Source of the DNA: JAOAFX01 sp049700315
GTDB taxonomy: Bacteria > Hydrothermota > Tepidihabitantia > SM23-42 > JAOAFX01
Length of the DNA stretch: 50,887 nt
NCBI GenBank assembly: GCA_049700315.1
Contig: JBNAVN010000012.1
Span: 1 to 50,887, forward strand
Reading direction: 5' to 3'
Part shown: one piece after another, positions 43,226 to 50,887 of the stretch
Layout: every line of letters starts with the position of its first letter
How positions within the stretch are numbered: position 1 is the first letter of the stretch
Notes under the pieces: model-generated
Seen by the model: the letters and a program-made list of their open reading frames with translations, nothing else
Told to the model about the DNA's origin: nothing
Database searches by the model: none
Made by a program: the position numbers and the translations under genes

Positions 43226-43976
43226 ATCTCACTCCTTGCAATTTGAAAATCACAGTGCCAAATCTAAGTTTTGTTTTTATCTGGACAGGCAGTCTATTAT
43301 CATCATTACTGTACCAGATATCCATTGAACCGCTTGAACCAAATACGCCCCTGCCTGCAGTCTTCGGTGTCACCCGAATAGCGGAGAATGTACCCAGAGG
43401 TGTTTTGACGGTCTCTGTCCGACCAATTATACACTCTATTTTATGTGGTTGCCTTGCTTCAAAAATCATTAGTCTTACTGTATCATTTTCTATTAACGGA
43501 ATTCTCCTTAAGTAATACCAGAAACTCAGTAAATCTCTTGATGGTTCAGTTATCGCCACTTTTAGTGAATCGTCTGCTATAACGAAAAGACTATCCTGAT
43601 TGAATGTCAATCTTTGATGGTTTTGGTATTTTCCTTCATGTACTCTTTTATCATACTCTACAGGCAGCAATTCTGCAACGGTTGTTAAGACATTTACCGT
43701 ATCATTCAAGGAAAAAATGAAATTCAGGTCTGGATTGGAATTAAGACAAGAAGAGATTGCATAACATTTTTTGTTGTCTATCATTGTAGTATCAGAAATG
43801 CTCAGAATCATTTTACCCAATGTTATAAATCCGTATCTTGCCTGGTATTCAAGTTTTTCAGGAGAGGGGAAAGGTCTTAATGACTGACCGAACAGGAGAT
43901 TAGAACTCCTGGAGACCAGGAAAATGATTAGAAATAAATTCATTGAGCACTTACCTGTAAGGAACTTGAACTTCAT
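43221..43976 (-). CDS. DUF3108 exported protein
   Basis: 251 residues with a signal segment (LFLIIFLVSRSSNLLFGQ). EKLEYQARYGFITLGKMILSI at the beginning and TPLGTFSAIRVTPK with IWYSNDDNRLPVQIK at the end are the DUF3108 pattern of periplasmic or outer-membrane proteins, sometimes annotated as ATP-dependent exoDNAse-like without basis. The function is not known. ATG 43976 is used, although an internal Met at codon 12 is possible. A TATAAT lies 10 bases upstream but its -35 match is poor. The stop shares a base with the manC start. Confidence 0.8.
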   Translation of the reverse strand: MKFKFLTGKCSMNLFLIIFLVSRSSNLLFGQSLRPFPSPEKLEYQARYGFITLGKMILSISDTTMIDNKKCYAISSCLNSNPDLNFIFSLNDTVNVLTTVAELLPVEYDKRVHEGKYQNHQRLTFNQDSLFVIADDSLKVAITEPSRDLLSFWYYLRRIPLIENDTVRLMIFEARQPHKIECIIGRTETVKTPLGTFSAIRVTPKTAGRGVFGSSGSMDIWYSNDDNRLPVQIKTKLRFGTVIFKLQGVRY

Positions 43977-43987
43977 TGTATCTGAAA

Positions 43988-44890
43988 TTATAGAACCAGG
44001 CTGTTTAACCTTTCAATCCGCTTGTCAATTGGTGGGTGGGTCGCAAACATATTTGAGATATCAAACCGGTCTTTGCCAAATGGATTGGAAATGAAAAGAT
44101 GGGCATTTGACTGTGATGCCCGTGCCATTGGTTGATAACTCTGTTTAAGCTTGCTCAATGCCTGGGCAAGTCCCTGGGGATACCTTGTAATATAAGCGCC
44201 TGAGGCATCAGCAAGATATTCTCTTTGTCGGGATATTGCTGCCCTTATTAATGCGACAAACAAAGGTGCAACAATAGCAAGAACCAATCCGATAAGAATT
44301 AAGATTGCACCACTATTGCCCCGACGGTTATCTCTTCGTCTACCACCCAAAAACATACCCCTCAAGAAAAAATCCCTTAGCAGAATAATCAATCCGCCGA
44401 TCGCTGCAACCACAGTCATTAAAAGAATGTCATAATTTCTGATATGTGCCATTTCATGTGCAATTACTCCCTGCAGTTCTTCACGATTCATAATCTCAAG
44501 AAGTCCAGTTGTCACTGCAATTGAGGCATTTTGAGGATTTCTGCCGGTGGCAAAGGCATTAGGTGCAGGAGTGGGTGTGATATAAACCTTTGGTTTTGGA
44601 ATGCCTGCAGCAATAGCGACTTCTTCTACTACATTATGGAGTTGTTTAAATTCCTCAGGATCAGCAGGTACTGAACCAGTTGCCGCAATGGCGATTTTGT
44701 CAGAATTGTAATAGAGGACAAGGTTGTAAACAATGATAAAAAGGGCAAAGAATACATAACCAGCAGTGCCCCAGTTCAACAGTTCTACGACCACATAACC
44801 CAGCAGACCGAGAAAAAGGCTTGTGATAATGATAAAGATAAATGTTTTTCTTTTGTTCGCAGCAATTAAATCGTATAGCGTATCACGCAT
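43988..44890 (-). CDS. htpX: HtpX-type M48 membrane metalloprotease
   Basis: 300 residues. A zinc protease in inner-membrane quality control. Two N-terminal helices, then the zinc motif HEMAH (near residue 144) with a downstream Glu in QREYLADASGAY, and two more helices between. MFATHPPIDKRIERL is the conserved end. It starts one base after the lemA stop, so the pair is translated together; LemA and HtpX neighbours recur widely. Confidence 0.94.
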   Translation of the reverse strand: MRDTLYDLIAANKRKTFIFIIITSLFLGLLGYVVVELLNWGTAGYVFFALFIIVYNLVLYYNSDKIAIAATGSVPADPEEFKQLHNVVEEVAIAAGIPKPKVYITPTPAPNAFATGRNPQNASIAVTTGLLEIMNREELQGVIAHEMAHIRNYDILLMTVVAAIGGLIILLRDFFLRGMFLGGRRRDNRRGNSGAILILIGLVLAIVAPLFVALIRAAISRQREYLADASGAYITRYPQGLAQALSKLKQSYQPMARASQSNAHLFISNPFGKDRFDISNMFATHPPIDKRIERLNSLVL

Positions 44891-44891
44891 A

Positions 44892-45434
44892 TCAGAACTT
44901 GACTTTTACTGCCTCTCTTTCCTCAGCAGGTGCCGTAAAGAATTCTCTGGCTTTAAAATTAAACATAGAGGCGATGACTGTTTGAGGGAATTTCTGGATT
45001 GTAGCATTGTAGTCCATTACAACATCATTGTAGAACTGTCGGGCAAAGGCAATTTTGTTTTCTGTGGCGGTCAATTCTTCCTGAAGTCTCATAAAATTCT
45101 CATTCGCCTTTAGTTGTGGGTAATTCTCAGCGACCGCAAACAGGGTTTTCAAAGTTGCACTTAACATATTGTTTGCCTCAGCTGCTTCTTTTGGACTTGT
45201 TGCACCCATTGCCCTGGAACGTAATTCAGCAACTTTTTCCAAAACTTCTTTTTCGTGTGCCGCATAACCTTTAACCGTTTCAACCAAGTTCGGTATTAGA
45301 TCATAACGACGCTTTAATTGCACATCAATCTGTGCCCAGCCATTATCCACTCTGGTTCTCTTGACCACAAGACTATTATAAATTGCAATTATCCAGATAA
45401 CCAGAAGGATAATGATAATCAAAAGTATTATCAT
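44892..45434 (-). CDS. lemA: LemA-family protein
   Basis: 180 residues. One N-terminal helix, then the helical bundle typical of LemA (YNSLVVKRTRVDNGWAQIDVQLKRRYDLIPNLVETVKGYAAHEKEVL) and the YNATIQKFP motif near the C-terminus. LemA proteins are membrane-anchored with an unclear role, repeatedly tied to M48 proteases. It leads the operon lemA-htpX-DUF3108-manC-SPOR, with GGAGG 5 bases before its ATG. Confidence 0.94.
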   Translation of the reverse strand: MIILLIIIILLVIWIIAIYNSLVVKRTRVDNGWAQIDVQLKRRYDLIPNLVETVKGYAAHEKEVLEKVAELRSRAMGATSPKEAAEANNMLSATLKTLFAVAENYPQLKANENFMRLQEELTATENKIAFARQFYNDVVMDYNATIQKFPQTVIASMFNFKAREFFTAPAEEREAVKVKF

Positions 45435-45453
45435 TGAACCTCCATTTTCTTTA

Positions 45454-45481
45454 AGTTTATCTAAAATTTCTGACTTGTCAA
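45454..45481 (-). promoter_or_regulatory. Promoter of the lemA operon
   Basis: Minus-strand TTGACA (45476-45481), 16-bp spacer, TAAACT (45454-45459). Leader about 12 bases with GGAGG. Its -35 box lies 8 bp from that of the divergent HD-GYP promoter. Confidence 0.7.
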
Positions 45482-45489
45482 CAGGGGTA

Positions 45490-45517
45490 TTGACTTTTTG
45501 TCAGATTTGTATAGACT
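45490..45517 (+). promoter_or_regulatory. Promoter of the HD-GYP gene
   Basis: TTGACT (45490-45495), 16-bp spacer, TAGACT (45512-45517), 10 bases before ATG 45528, so the leader would be only 3-4 bases. The -10 match is moderate. Confidence 0.55.
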
Positions 45518-45527
45518 TAAATCTTAA

Positions 45528-46850
45528 ATGGCCCCGTCCCTTTTTACTCTACCTGTGTTGGTGTTTTTGTTTATTATAAATATTTGCATACTGAATTTGT
45601 GCTTTTACATTAAAGATGGAAGAAAATTTTGTAGAACCATACCATTTTTTGTCTGCGGTTTATTTACTGTTATCCTGCAATTGCTGATTGAATTAAATAA
45701 AGATCCGGCAAATGGAGTCATATTGACAAAACTCCAATATGCCGGCTTCTGGGCATATTTTGTTGCTGCACCCATGCTTGTAACTGGCTTGATTGGTGAA
45801 AAACTGAAATCGTGGTTGTTCACAATTTTCTTCATTGCTGCACTTATCTCAGGCTTCATTACTATTGCAACAGATTTGATTATCAGTTCAACTCCCTATC
45901 TGTATGGCACTCTGTTTTTTGCTCGGGTTGGCAAACTATACCCTTTTGTCTGCACAATGCTGTTCATATTATGTATCTACTATTACGGTAGGATGCTCAG
46001 ATTTGTGAATAATATGAAAAATATTGAGTTACAGTTCATTATTCCTTTTGGGCTTGGGCTGTGCATACTTGGAGGGATTATTGATTATGCAGGAAAACTC
46101 AATGGAGCACCTCTGCTCCTCTGGTTAAAAGATCCGTTTTCGTTGGGAATGCTTTCAGTCACTTTGTCATTCGGCATTTTTATCCTATTGGATTATTCAC
46201 AGGTTGTTCTTGAATACAAAAAATCATTAAATCAAGTTGAACAACTCCTGCAGAAGAATTATCAAACATTCAATGAATTTGTGCAATTGATTGCTAAGAC
46301 TCTTGATGCCAAGGATAAGTACACTGCAGGACACTCTATGAGAGTGGCAGAGTATGCAGTCAGGATTGCGCGGGTATTAAATCTTGAAGAGAAACAGATT
46401 GAAATATTGCATCAAGCATGCCTTTTACATGATATTGGTAAAATTGGCATACCAGATGGAGTCCTTAATAAGAAGGTGCCTTTGACCGAAAAAGACCGTT
46501 TTCATATTTATCGTCATCCTGTAGTTGGCAGGGAGATTTTGAGCAAGGTGAGTGATTTTCACGACATCCTTGATGTAATTTATAGCCACCATGAAAGGGC
46601 TGATGGAACCGGATATCCAAAAGGTTTGAAAAAAGAGGAAATTCCTCTGCTTGCAAGAATTCTGGCGGTTGCTGATGCCTATGATGCAATGCTTTCAGAA
46701 AGGCCTTATCGTCAGGCAAAGACAAAACTTGAGGCAATCAAGGAATTACTCAATGCCAGAGATAAACAATTTGATGCTCAAATTGTGGAAGTTTTCGTTG
46801 ACTTGCTAAGCACCAGCAACAGTGAATCAGTAAATCATCTCCCGAATTAA
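45528..46850 (+). CDS. HD-GYP cyclic-di-GMP phosphodiesterase with seven-helix membrane sensor
   Basis: 440 residues. About seven membrane helices fill residues 1-230, like histidine-kinase-type 7TM sensors, followed by a short coiled coil and an HD-GYP domain at about 250-420. HSMRVAEYAVRIA, LLHDIGKIGIPD, HHERADGTGYP and ADAYDAM supply the metal and HD-GYP residues, so it should degrade cyclic di-GMP and oppose the two GGDEF proteins of the window. It overlaps the convergent phosphorylase gene by 24 bases at the 3' end. Confidence 0.9.
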   Translation: MAPSLFTLPVLVFLFIINICILNLCFYIKDGRKFCRTIPFFVCGLFTVILQLLIELNKDPANGVILTKLQYAGFWAYFVAAPMLVTGLIGEKLKSWLFTIFFIAALISGFITIATDLIISSTPYLYGTLFFARVGKLYPFVCTMLFILCIYYYGRMLRFVNNMKNIELQFIIPFGLGLCILGGIIDYAGKLNGAPLLLWLKDPFSLGMLSVTLSFGIFILLDYSQVVLEYKKSLNQVEQLLQKNYQTFNEFVQLIAKTLDAKDKYTAGHSMRVAEYAVRIARVLNLEEKQIEILHQACLLHDIGKIGIPDGVLNKKVPLTEKDRFHIYRHPVVGREILSKVSDFHDILDVIYSHHERADGTGYPKGLKKEEIPLLARILAVADAYDAMLSERPYRQAKTKLEAIKELLNARDKQFDAQIVEVFVDLLSTSNSESVNHLPN

Positions 46851-48122
46851 TTTACTTCTTTTTGCGGGTTTTTGTTTCTGCAAAAATATCTGCGGTATTT
46901 CTTCAATGATTTCCTTAACCTTTGTTTTGTTATCGGAAAATATCTCTATCAGGGGTTCGCTCTTTCTTACGAAATCTCCAGTCTTTTTATAAATTCTAAA
47001 ACCACAGCCCGGGTCAATCCAGTCATCTTTTTTTAACCTGCCCGCACCGAGTTTTGTGCAAAGCATACCTAATTTGAAAGTATCAATGTTGTGTATATAG
47101 CCTGTTTTTGGAGCAAAATATTTTGTTCTGCCCTTTGCAATGGGTAATTTTGAATAATTGTCAATGACCCGGCCGTTTCCTCCCTGAAATTTTATCATTT
47201 CTTTGAATTTGTTTAGTGCCTCTCCGCTTCGGATTTTTTTTAACAGCAATTGTCTTCCACCTTTGATATGGGCAATCCTTAGCATAATTGCAGCCAGGGT
47301 GAGCGTGATCTCCATCAAGTCCTTTGGACCTTTTCCTTTCAGACATTCTATTGTTTCTAACACTTCAAGCGAATTTCCAATATATAAACCAAGTGGGTTG
47401 TTCATATCGGTCAAGACGCCCACAGTCTTCACACCAAATCCCTTGCCAATTTTGACCATCAATTGGGCAAGCTCTTTTGCTTTTTTGTAATCCTTCATAA
47501 ATGCACCATTGCCAAATTTTACATCCAGCACCAATCCATCAAGGTCTTCAGCAAGTTTTTTTGACATAATACTTGCGGTTATTAGTGGTATTGAATCGAC
47601 AGTGGCGGTCACATCACGCAGGGCGTAAATCTTCTTATCCGCAGGGGCAATCTCTTTCGTCTGACCAACGATGCCCAGGCCAATTTCTTTGAGTTGTTTT
47701 TTAAACTCTTTTAAACTGAGGTTTGTCCTGAATCCGGGGATTGATTCCAATTTATCAAGGGTGCCGCCGGTGTGTCCTAAACTCCTTCCCGAAATCATTG
47801 GCACACAGATACCACAACTTGCAACCAATGGGGCAAGAATCAAAGAAACCTTATCACCCACCCCGCCTGTAGAGTGTTTGTCTATCTTTGGCATTTTAAT
47901 CTCAGACAAATCAAGGACCTCTCCTGAATAAAGCATTGCCCTTGTGAGATGGGTTGTTTCCTCAAAATTCATACCCTGAAAATAGATAGCCATTAAAAAT
48001 GCGGCAAATTGATAATCAGGAATAGAACCTTCTGTATAATTTTTTACTAAAAATTCGATCTCCTTTTGAGTAAGTGATTGTCCATCTCTCTTTTTATGAA
48101 TAATTTCTAAAAAATTGTGCAT
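46827..48122 (-). CDS. pdp: Pyrimidine-nucleoside (thymidine) phosphorylase
   Basis: 431 residues from ATG 48122. The longer frame from 48149 is excluded because the promoter's spacer lies over it. It splits thymidine, deoxyuridine or uridine with phosphate. KIDKHSTGGVGDKVSLILAPLVASCG, SGRSLGHTGGTLDKLESIPGF and DVKFGNGAFM are the family 3 phosphorylase signatures, seen in both DeoA and Pdp; PDYQFAAFLMAIYFQGM belongs to the same group. The Pdp symbol is my choice between the two and not decisive. Confidence 0.9.
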   Translation of the reverse strand: MHNFLEIIHKKRDGQSLTQKEIEFLVKNYTEGSIPDYQFAAFLMAIYFQGMNFEETTHLTRAMLYSGEVLDLSEIKMPKIDKHSTGGVGDKVSLILAPLVASCGICVPMISGRSLGHTGGTLDKLESIPGFRTNLSLKEFKKQLKEIGLGIVGQTKEIAPADKKIYALRDVTATVDSIPLITASIMSKKLAEDLDGLVLDVKFGNGAFMKDYKKAKELAQLMVKIGKGFGVKTVGVLTDMNNPLGLYIGNSLEVLETIECLKGKGPKDLMEITLTLAAIMLRIAHIKGGRQLLLKKIRSGEALNKFKEMIKFQGGNGRVIDNYSKLPIAKGRTKYFAPKTGYIHNIDTFKLGMLCTKLGAGRLKKDDWIDPGCGFRIYKKTGDFVRKSEPLIEIFSDNKTKVKEIIEEIPQIFLQKQKPAKRSKLIREMIY

Positions 48123-48131
48123 TCCTAATCT

Positions 48132-48159
48132 ATTATATTTATCTGCCACTCAAAATCAA
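48132..48159 (-). promoter_or_regulatory. Promoter of the pyrimidine phosphorylase gene
   Basis: Minus-strand TTGATT (48154-48159), 16-bp spacer, TATAAT (48132-48137); ATG 48122 is 9 bases on, so the leader is about 2-4 bases. Confidence 0.75.
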
Positions 48160-48176
48160 GCATAGTGATATAAGAT

Positions 48177-48196
48177 ATATTGACATATGACAATAT
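48177..48196. promoter_or_regulatory. Candidate ArsR operator
   Basis: ATATTGACATATGACAATAT is a 20-bp palindrome broken at only one base pair. It covers the ars -35 box and part of the spacer, the usual place for repression by ArsR/SmtB proteins, whose gene is the next one downstream. Confidence 0.65.
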
Positions 48197-48207
48197 TTAA
48201 ATATAAT
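48180..48207 (+). promoter_or_regulatory. Consensus promoter of the ars operon
   Basis: TTGACA (48180-48185), 16-bp spacer, TATAAT (48202-48207). It leaves a leader of about 108 bases before arsR, holding a very short frame (48219-48245) and the palindromic repeat at 48261. Confidence 0.8.
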
Positions 48208-48260
48208 CATAAACTAATATGCCTGATGATTGTCTAAAAGGTTGATGTGCTAAACAAGGA

Positions 48261-48283
48261 GTAGGGCAAGGCTTTAGCCCTGC
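48261..48283. repeat. Dispersed palindromic repeat, copy in the ars leader
   Basis: Inverted copy of the core found at 334-360 and 3310-3336, with one base changed. On the ars transcript it would fold into a hairpin (GGGCAAGGCTTTAGCCC). Confidence 0.75.
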
Positions 48284-48321
48284 AAAATTTATGGAAGTCA
48301 AATATTAAAAAAAGGAGCAAA

Positions 48322-48657
48322 ATGAGAGATAAGGAGCTTTACATAACGGAAATGAAGGCGGCTGTCTTTAATGCCTTGGCCCATCCTCTACGTTTGAGGA
48401 TACTTGAAAAACTCAGGGATGGTCCCTGCTGTGTCTGTAAGATGCTTCTTGAACTTGGGGCTGAGCAATCTAATGTATCGCATCACCTTGCCATTTTGAA
48501 GAATGCGGGGATCGTGCGCTGTGAAAAACGTGGACTTGAGGTCTGGTATGAGGTAATAGACGAAAGAGTCTTTGAGATAATTGATATCCTTGAAGAATGT
48601 ATTGTCGGCAATTTGAAGAAAAAGACCGAATTGTTAAAAGAAATGGCGAGGAGATGA
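48322..48657 (+). CDS. arsR: ArsR-family metalloregulator
   Basis: 111 residues. A winged-helix repressor that leaves DNA when arsenite binds. NALAHPLRLRILEKLRDGPCCVCKML puts a CCVC cysteine set at the recognition-helix start, the place of the ELCVCDL arsenite site in ArsR; SNVSHHLAILKNAGIVRCEKRG is the DNA-binding helix-turn-helix. AAGGAG precedes the ATG. It leads arsR-permease-ACR3. Which metal is sensed is inferred from the neighbours. Confidence 0.9.
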   Translation: MRDKELYITEMKAAVFNALAHPLRLRILEKLRDGPCCVCKMLLELGAEQSNVSHHLAILKNAGIVRCEKRGLEVWYEVIDERVFEIIDILEECIVGNLKKKTELLKEMARR

Positions 48658-48870
48658 TTGTGGTAAATTCTAAGTTTGAAATACTGAACAAACGATCAAA
48701 AATTAGTCTAAAGGTTAGGGTTGGGATGCTGGAAAGATTTAACCATTTAACCAATCACCATTTAACCAATTCAGTTTCTCAACCCCAACCCAATAACTAT
48801 AGCCTTTTGAATTTAAATATTGTTTCGGATTTCGAATTTAGATATTTGAATTTGTTATAAGGAGGTTTTC
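48658..48870. other. Intergenic stretch with TTTAACCA repeats
   Basis: No gene seen. TTTAACCA occurs three times at 48738-48768, followed by AT-rich GAATTT/TTCGAATTT words near 48810-48858. This divides arsR from the permease although they seem to form one operon; AAGGAGG at its end serves the permease. Confidence 0.6.
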
Positions 48871-50034
48871 TTGAAGGAACGAACACGCCTTTTGCTTTTT
48901 ATCGTTGTCTTTCTCATTCTATATTTTGTTCCCCTTGATGGAATGCGGATTCAGGGTGCAATCCTTGAGGCATTCTTTATGATTCAGGAATATGCACGGG
49001 AACATGTTTTATTCTGTCTCATTCCGGCATTCTTCATTGCCGGTGCGATAAGCAATTTTATTTCCAAAGAGGCAGTTATTAAATATTTTGGGGCAAAGGC
49101 GAATAAGGTTCTTGCTTATGGTATTGCCTCGGTCTCAGGGACAATCCTTGCAGTCTGTTCCTGCACAGTTCTGCCAATGTTTGCAGGAATCTATACCCGG
49201 GGTGCGGGTATTGGACCAGCAGTCGCATTTTTGTATTCTGGTCCGGCAATAAATGTCCTTGCAATCATTTTGACCGCCCGTATTCTTGGTGCTGAACTGG
49301 GCATTGCCCGTGCTGTTGGTGCGGTTGTGTTTTCAATCATCATCGGTCTAATAATGGCTTTGATATACAGGGATAAAAAAGTTGAAGATGAAGGGTCATT
49401 TGAAACCGAATCATCAGGAACAAAGGGTAGAACACTCGGTCAGAATCTTTTATATTTTCTTTCTTTGATTTTGATTCTGATATTCGCTGCCTGGGCAAAG
49501 CCAAAAGAACCAGTAGGATTCTGGAATGCGGTCTACAATATCCACTGGTATCTGGTTGTGATTTTCTTGATCATAATGTTTTTCATAATCTTTAAATGGT
49601 TCAATGGTGATGAGAGAAAAGATTGGGTATTCTCAACCTGGACATTTGCCAGGCAGATTTTACCGTTATTATTTGCGGGTGTCCTTGTTGCTGGATTTTT
49701 GCTGGGTAGACCAAATACCGACCGTGGCATCATCCCTGCAAGTTTCATTGCTTCACTGGTTGGCGGCAATTCAATCTGGGCAAATCTCCTTGCCGCGGTC
49801 TCGGGCGCATTTATGTATTTTGCGACACTCACAGAAGTTCCAATATTACAGGGGCTTTTGGGCAGTGGTATGGGTAAGGGTCCAGCACTCTCTTTATTGC
49901 TTGCTGGTCCTGCCGTAAGTTTACCGAGTATGCTTGTTATCAGCAGCATAATGGGTGTAAAAAAGACGATTACCTATATCTTGCTTGTGATCTTGCTTTC
50001 AACGATACTGGGCTGGTTATATGGATTTTTATAA
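48871..50034 (+). CDS. ArsP/UPF0718-type permease
   Basis: 387 residues with about ten membrane helices in two similar halves. The first half holds ASVSGTILAVCSCTVLPMFAGIYTRGAGIGPA and the second SGAFMYFATLTEVPILQGLLGSGMGKGPALSLLLAGPAVSLPS, the DUF318 (UPF0718) hallmark, shared by ArsP, which exports methylated or organic trivalent arsenicals. The CSCT cysteines may bind the substrate. The start is TTG with AAGGAGG 5 bases upstream. Its place between arsR and ACR3 supports an arsenic role. Confidence 0.85.
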   Translation: MKERTRLLLFIVVFLILYFVPLDGMRIQGAILEAFFMIQEYAREHVLFCLIPAFFIAGAISNFISKEAVIKYFGAKANKVLAYGIASVSGTILAVCSCTVLPMFAGIYTRGAGIGPAVAFLYSGPAINVLAIILTARILGAELGIARAVGAVVFSIIIGLIMALIYRDKKVEDEGSFETESSGTKGRTLGQNLLYFLSLILILIFAAWAKPKEPVGFWNAVYNIHWYLVVIFLIIMFFIIFKWFNGDERKDWVFSTWTFARQILPLLFAGVLVAGFLLGRPNTDRGIIPASFIASLVGGNSIWANLLAAVSGAFMYFATLTEVPILQGLLGSGMGKGPALSLLLAGPAVSLPSMLVISSIMGVKKTITYILLVILLSTILGWLYGFL

Positions 50035-50058
50035 TGAAAGATATTACGGAGGTAAATG

Positions 50059-50887
50059 ATGGAGCAGAAGATCAAATTATCTTTATTAGATAGATTTTTG
50101 ACTCTCTGGATTTTTCTTGCAATGGCAATAGGTCTGGGTATCGGATATATCTATCCAGATATTGCAAAGATTCTTGATTTTTTCCGTTTAGATACAGTTT
50201 CTTTGCCTATTGCCATTGGTCTATTGTGGATGATGTATCCGGTCCTGGCAAAGGTGAGGTATGAAGAACTAAAGAAAATCACAAAGGCAGGAAAGATGTT
50301 TGCTGTATCACTCCTTCTCAACTGGGTCATTGGACCAGCAATTATGTTCTTGCTTGCCTGGCTTTTCCTTCCGGATTTGCCTGCATATCGTGAAGGTGTG
50401 ATAATCATAGGGCTTGCACGTTGTATTGCAATGGTTCTGGTCTGGAATATGCTTGCCCAGGGAGACAATGAATATTGTGCAGTCCTTGTTGCATTGAATT
50501 CAGTATTTCAGATGTTTATGTATTCACCCCTTGCCTATCTTTATGTCACGGTTCTGTCATCTGCTATTGCCGGACCACAGGCAAAGGCATCGGTTGTTCA
50601 GGTTTCAATCCTTGATATTGCCCGTAGTGTTTTCATATTCCTTGGAATTCCATTGATTGCCGGGATTGTAACCCGTTTCACATTGATTGCCCGAAGAGGT
50701 AAGCAATGGTATGATAATAAGTTTGCCCCGAAACTCGGACCCTATGCACTCATTGGACTTCTCTTTACGATTGTAGTGATGTTTTCAATGAAGGGAGACA
50801 AAATACTCACCCTTCCTCTTGATGTCCTGAGGATTGCAATTCCACTCCTTGTCTATTTTGTGGTAATGTTCTTGATTTCATTTTTCA
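50059..50887 (+). CDS. acr3: ACR3-family arsenite efflux permease (partial, runs off the window)
   Basis: The first 276 residues are present; the family is about 350 long. LDRFLTLWIFLAMAIGLGIGY starts the protein, LNWVIGPAIMFLLAW and GLARCIAMVLVWNMLAQGD are ACR3 signatures, the latter with the conserved Cys needed for arsenite transport. GGAGG stands 6 bases before ATG 50059; an ATG at 50056 is too near to it. It is the third gene of the arsenic operon, 24 bases after the permease. Confidence 0.9.
   Translation, partial: MEQKIKLSLLDRFLTLWIFLAMAIGLGIGYIYPDIAKILDFFRLDTVSLPIAIGLLWMMYPVLAKVRYEELKKITKAGKMFAVSLLLNWVIGPAIMFLLAWLFLPDLPAYREGVIIIGLARCIAMVLVWNMLAQGDNEYCAVLVALNSVFQMFMYSPLAYLYVTVLSSAIAGPQAKASVVQVSILDIARSVFIFLGIPLIAGIVTRFTLIARRGKQWYDNKFAPKLGPYALIGLLFTIVVMFSMKGDKILTLPLDVLRIAIPLLVYFVVMFLISFF

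Noticed and set aside
1..50887. Insertion sequences, transposases, prophage or integrase genes
   Set aside because: No product with such motifs was seen in any real gene of the window, although the tRNA-Ser tail copy hints at a past event.

Overview
The window is a dense, AT-rich bacterial chromosome segment, probably from a metagenome scaffold because it contains a run of 100 Ns at 18511-18610. The cell envelope is that of a diderm: BamD-like and other lipoproteins, a PorV/PorQ-like outer-membrane protein, and a C25 peptidase-like protein ending in a FlgD-like/type IX-style sorting domain. This combination, together with palindromic repeats inserted in frame into a surface-protein gene, suggests a candidate phylum of the WOR-3/Stahlbacteria kind or another deep FCB relative. 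That placement is inference from gene content, not from a marker-gene tree.

Layout. 78-7705 (minus): C25 surface protein, a GAF-GAF-GGDEF diguanylate cyclase and a HEAT-repeat protein. 7797-10585 (plus): NHL propeller protein, PorV-like protein and a CTP-dependent lipid kinase. 10596-13952 (minus): Ig-like lipoprotein, VWA membrane protein and small multidrug export protein. 13982-18139 (minus): gltX, a JAMM peptidase, acpS, fabD and a DUF2520 Rossmann protein. 18140-19229: two tRNA-Ser genes around a 159-bp tandem repeat interrupted by the assembly gap. 19230-24902 (plus): adenylyl cyclase-STAND-TPR protein, a YfhO membrane protein and a small zinc-ribbon protein. 24905-28573 (minus): TPR/zinc membrane protein, DUF4388 protein and purM. 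28626-31258 (minus): rho, rpmE and prfB. 31447-38282 (minus): a nine-gene operon running slipin, archaemetzincin, class V aminotransferase, MEDS-GGDEF, DivIVA, purine nucleoside phosphorylase, TPR lipoprotein, bamD, nadD. 38349-40870 (minus): holB, Mut7-C and SpoIID genes. 40895-45434 (minus): lemA, htpX, DUF3108, manC, SPOR lipoprotein, a strong terminator, then rdgB. 45528-46850 (plus): an HD-GYP protein. 46827-48122 (minus): a pyrimidine nucleoside phosphorylase. 48322 to the end (plus): an arsenic operon of arsR, an ArsP-like permease and ACR3, the last cut by the window edge.

The most striking signal is in expression control. Nearly every transcription unit begins with a near-consensus TTGACA/TATAAT promoter, and in all 16 two-hexamer cases I could place the spacer is exactly 16 bp. 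In about half of them the start codon lies only 5-6 bases after the -10 box, so the mRNA should be leaderless. Genes inside operons, and a few lead genes, use strong GGAGG ribosome-binding sites instead. This rule moves several start codons. Other notable points are a manC gene that must start at ATT to keep its nucleotide-binding loop, a prfB programmed frameshift, a 17-codon leaderless leader ORF in front of the cyclase gene, a palindromic ArsR operator over the ars -35 box, a 23-bp copy of the tRNA-Ser 3' end, and an assembly gap whose true length can be predicted from its repeat.
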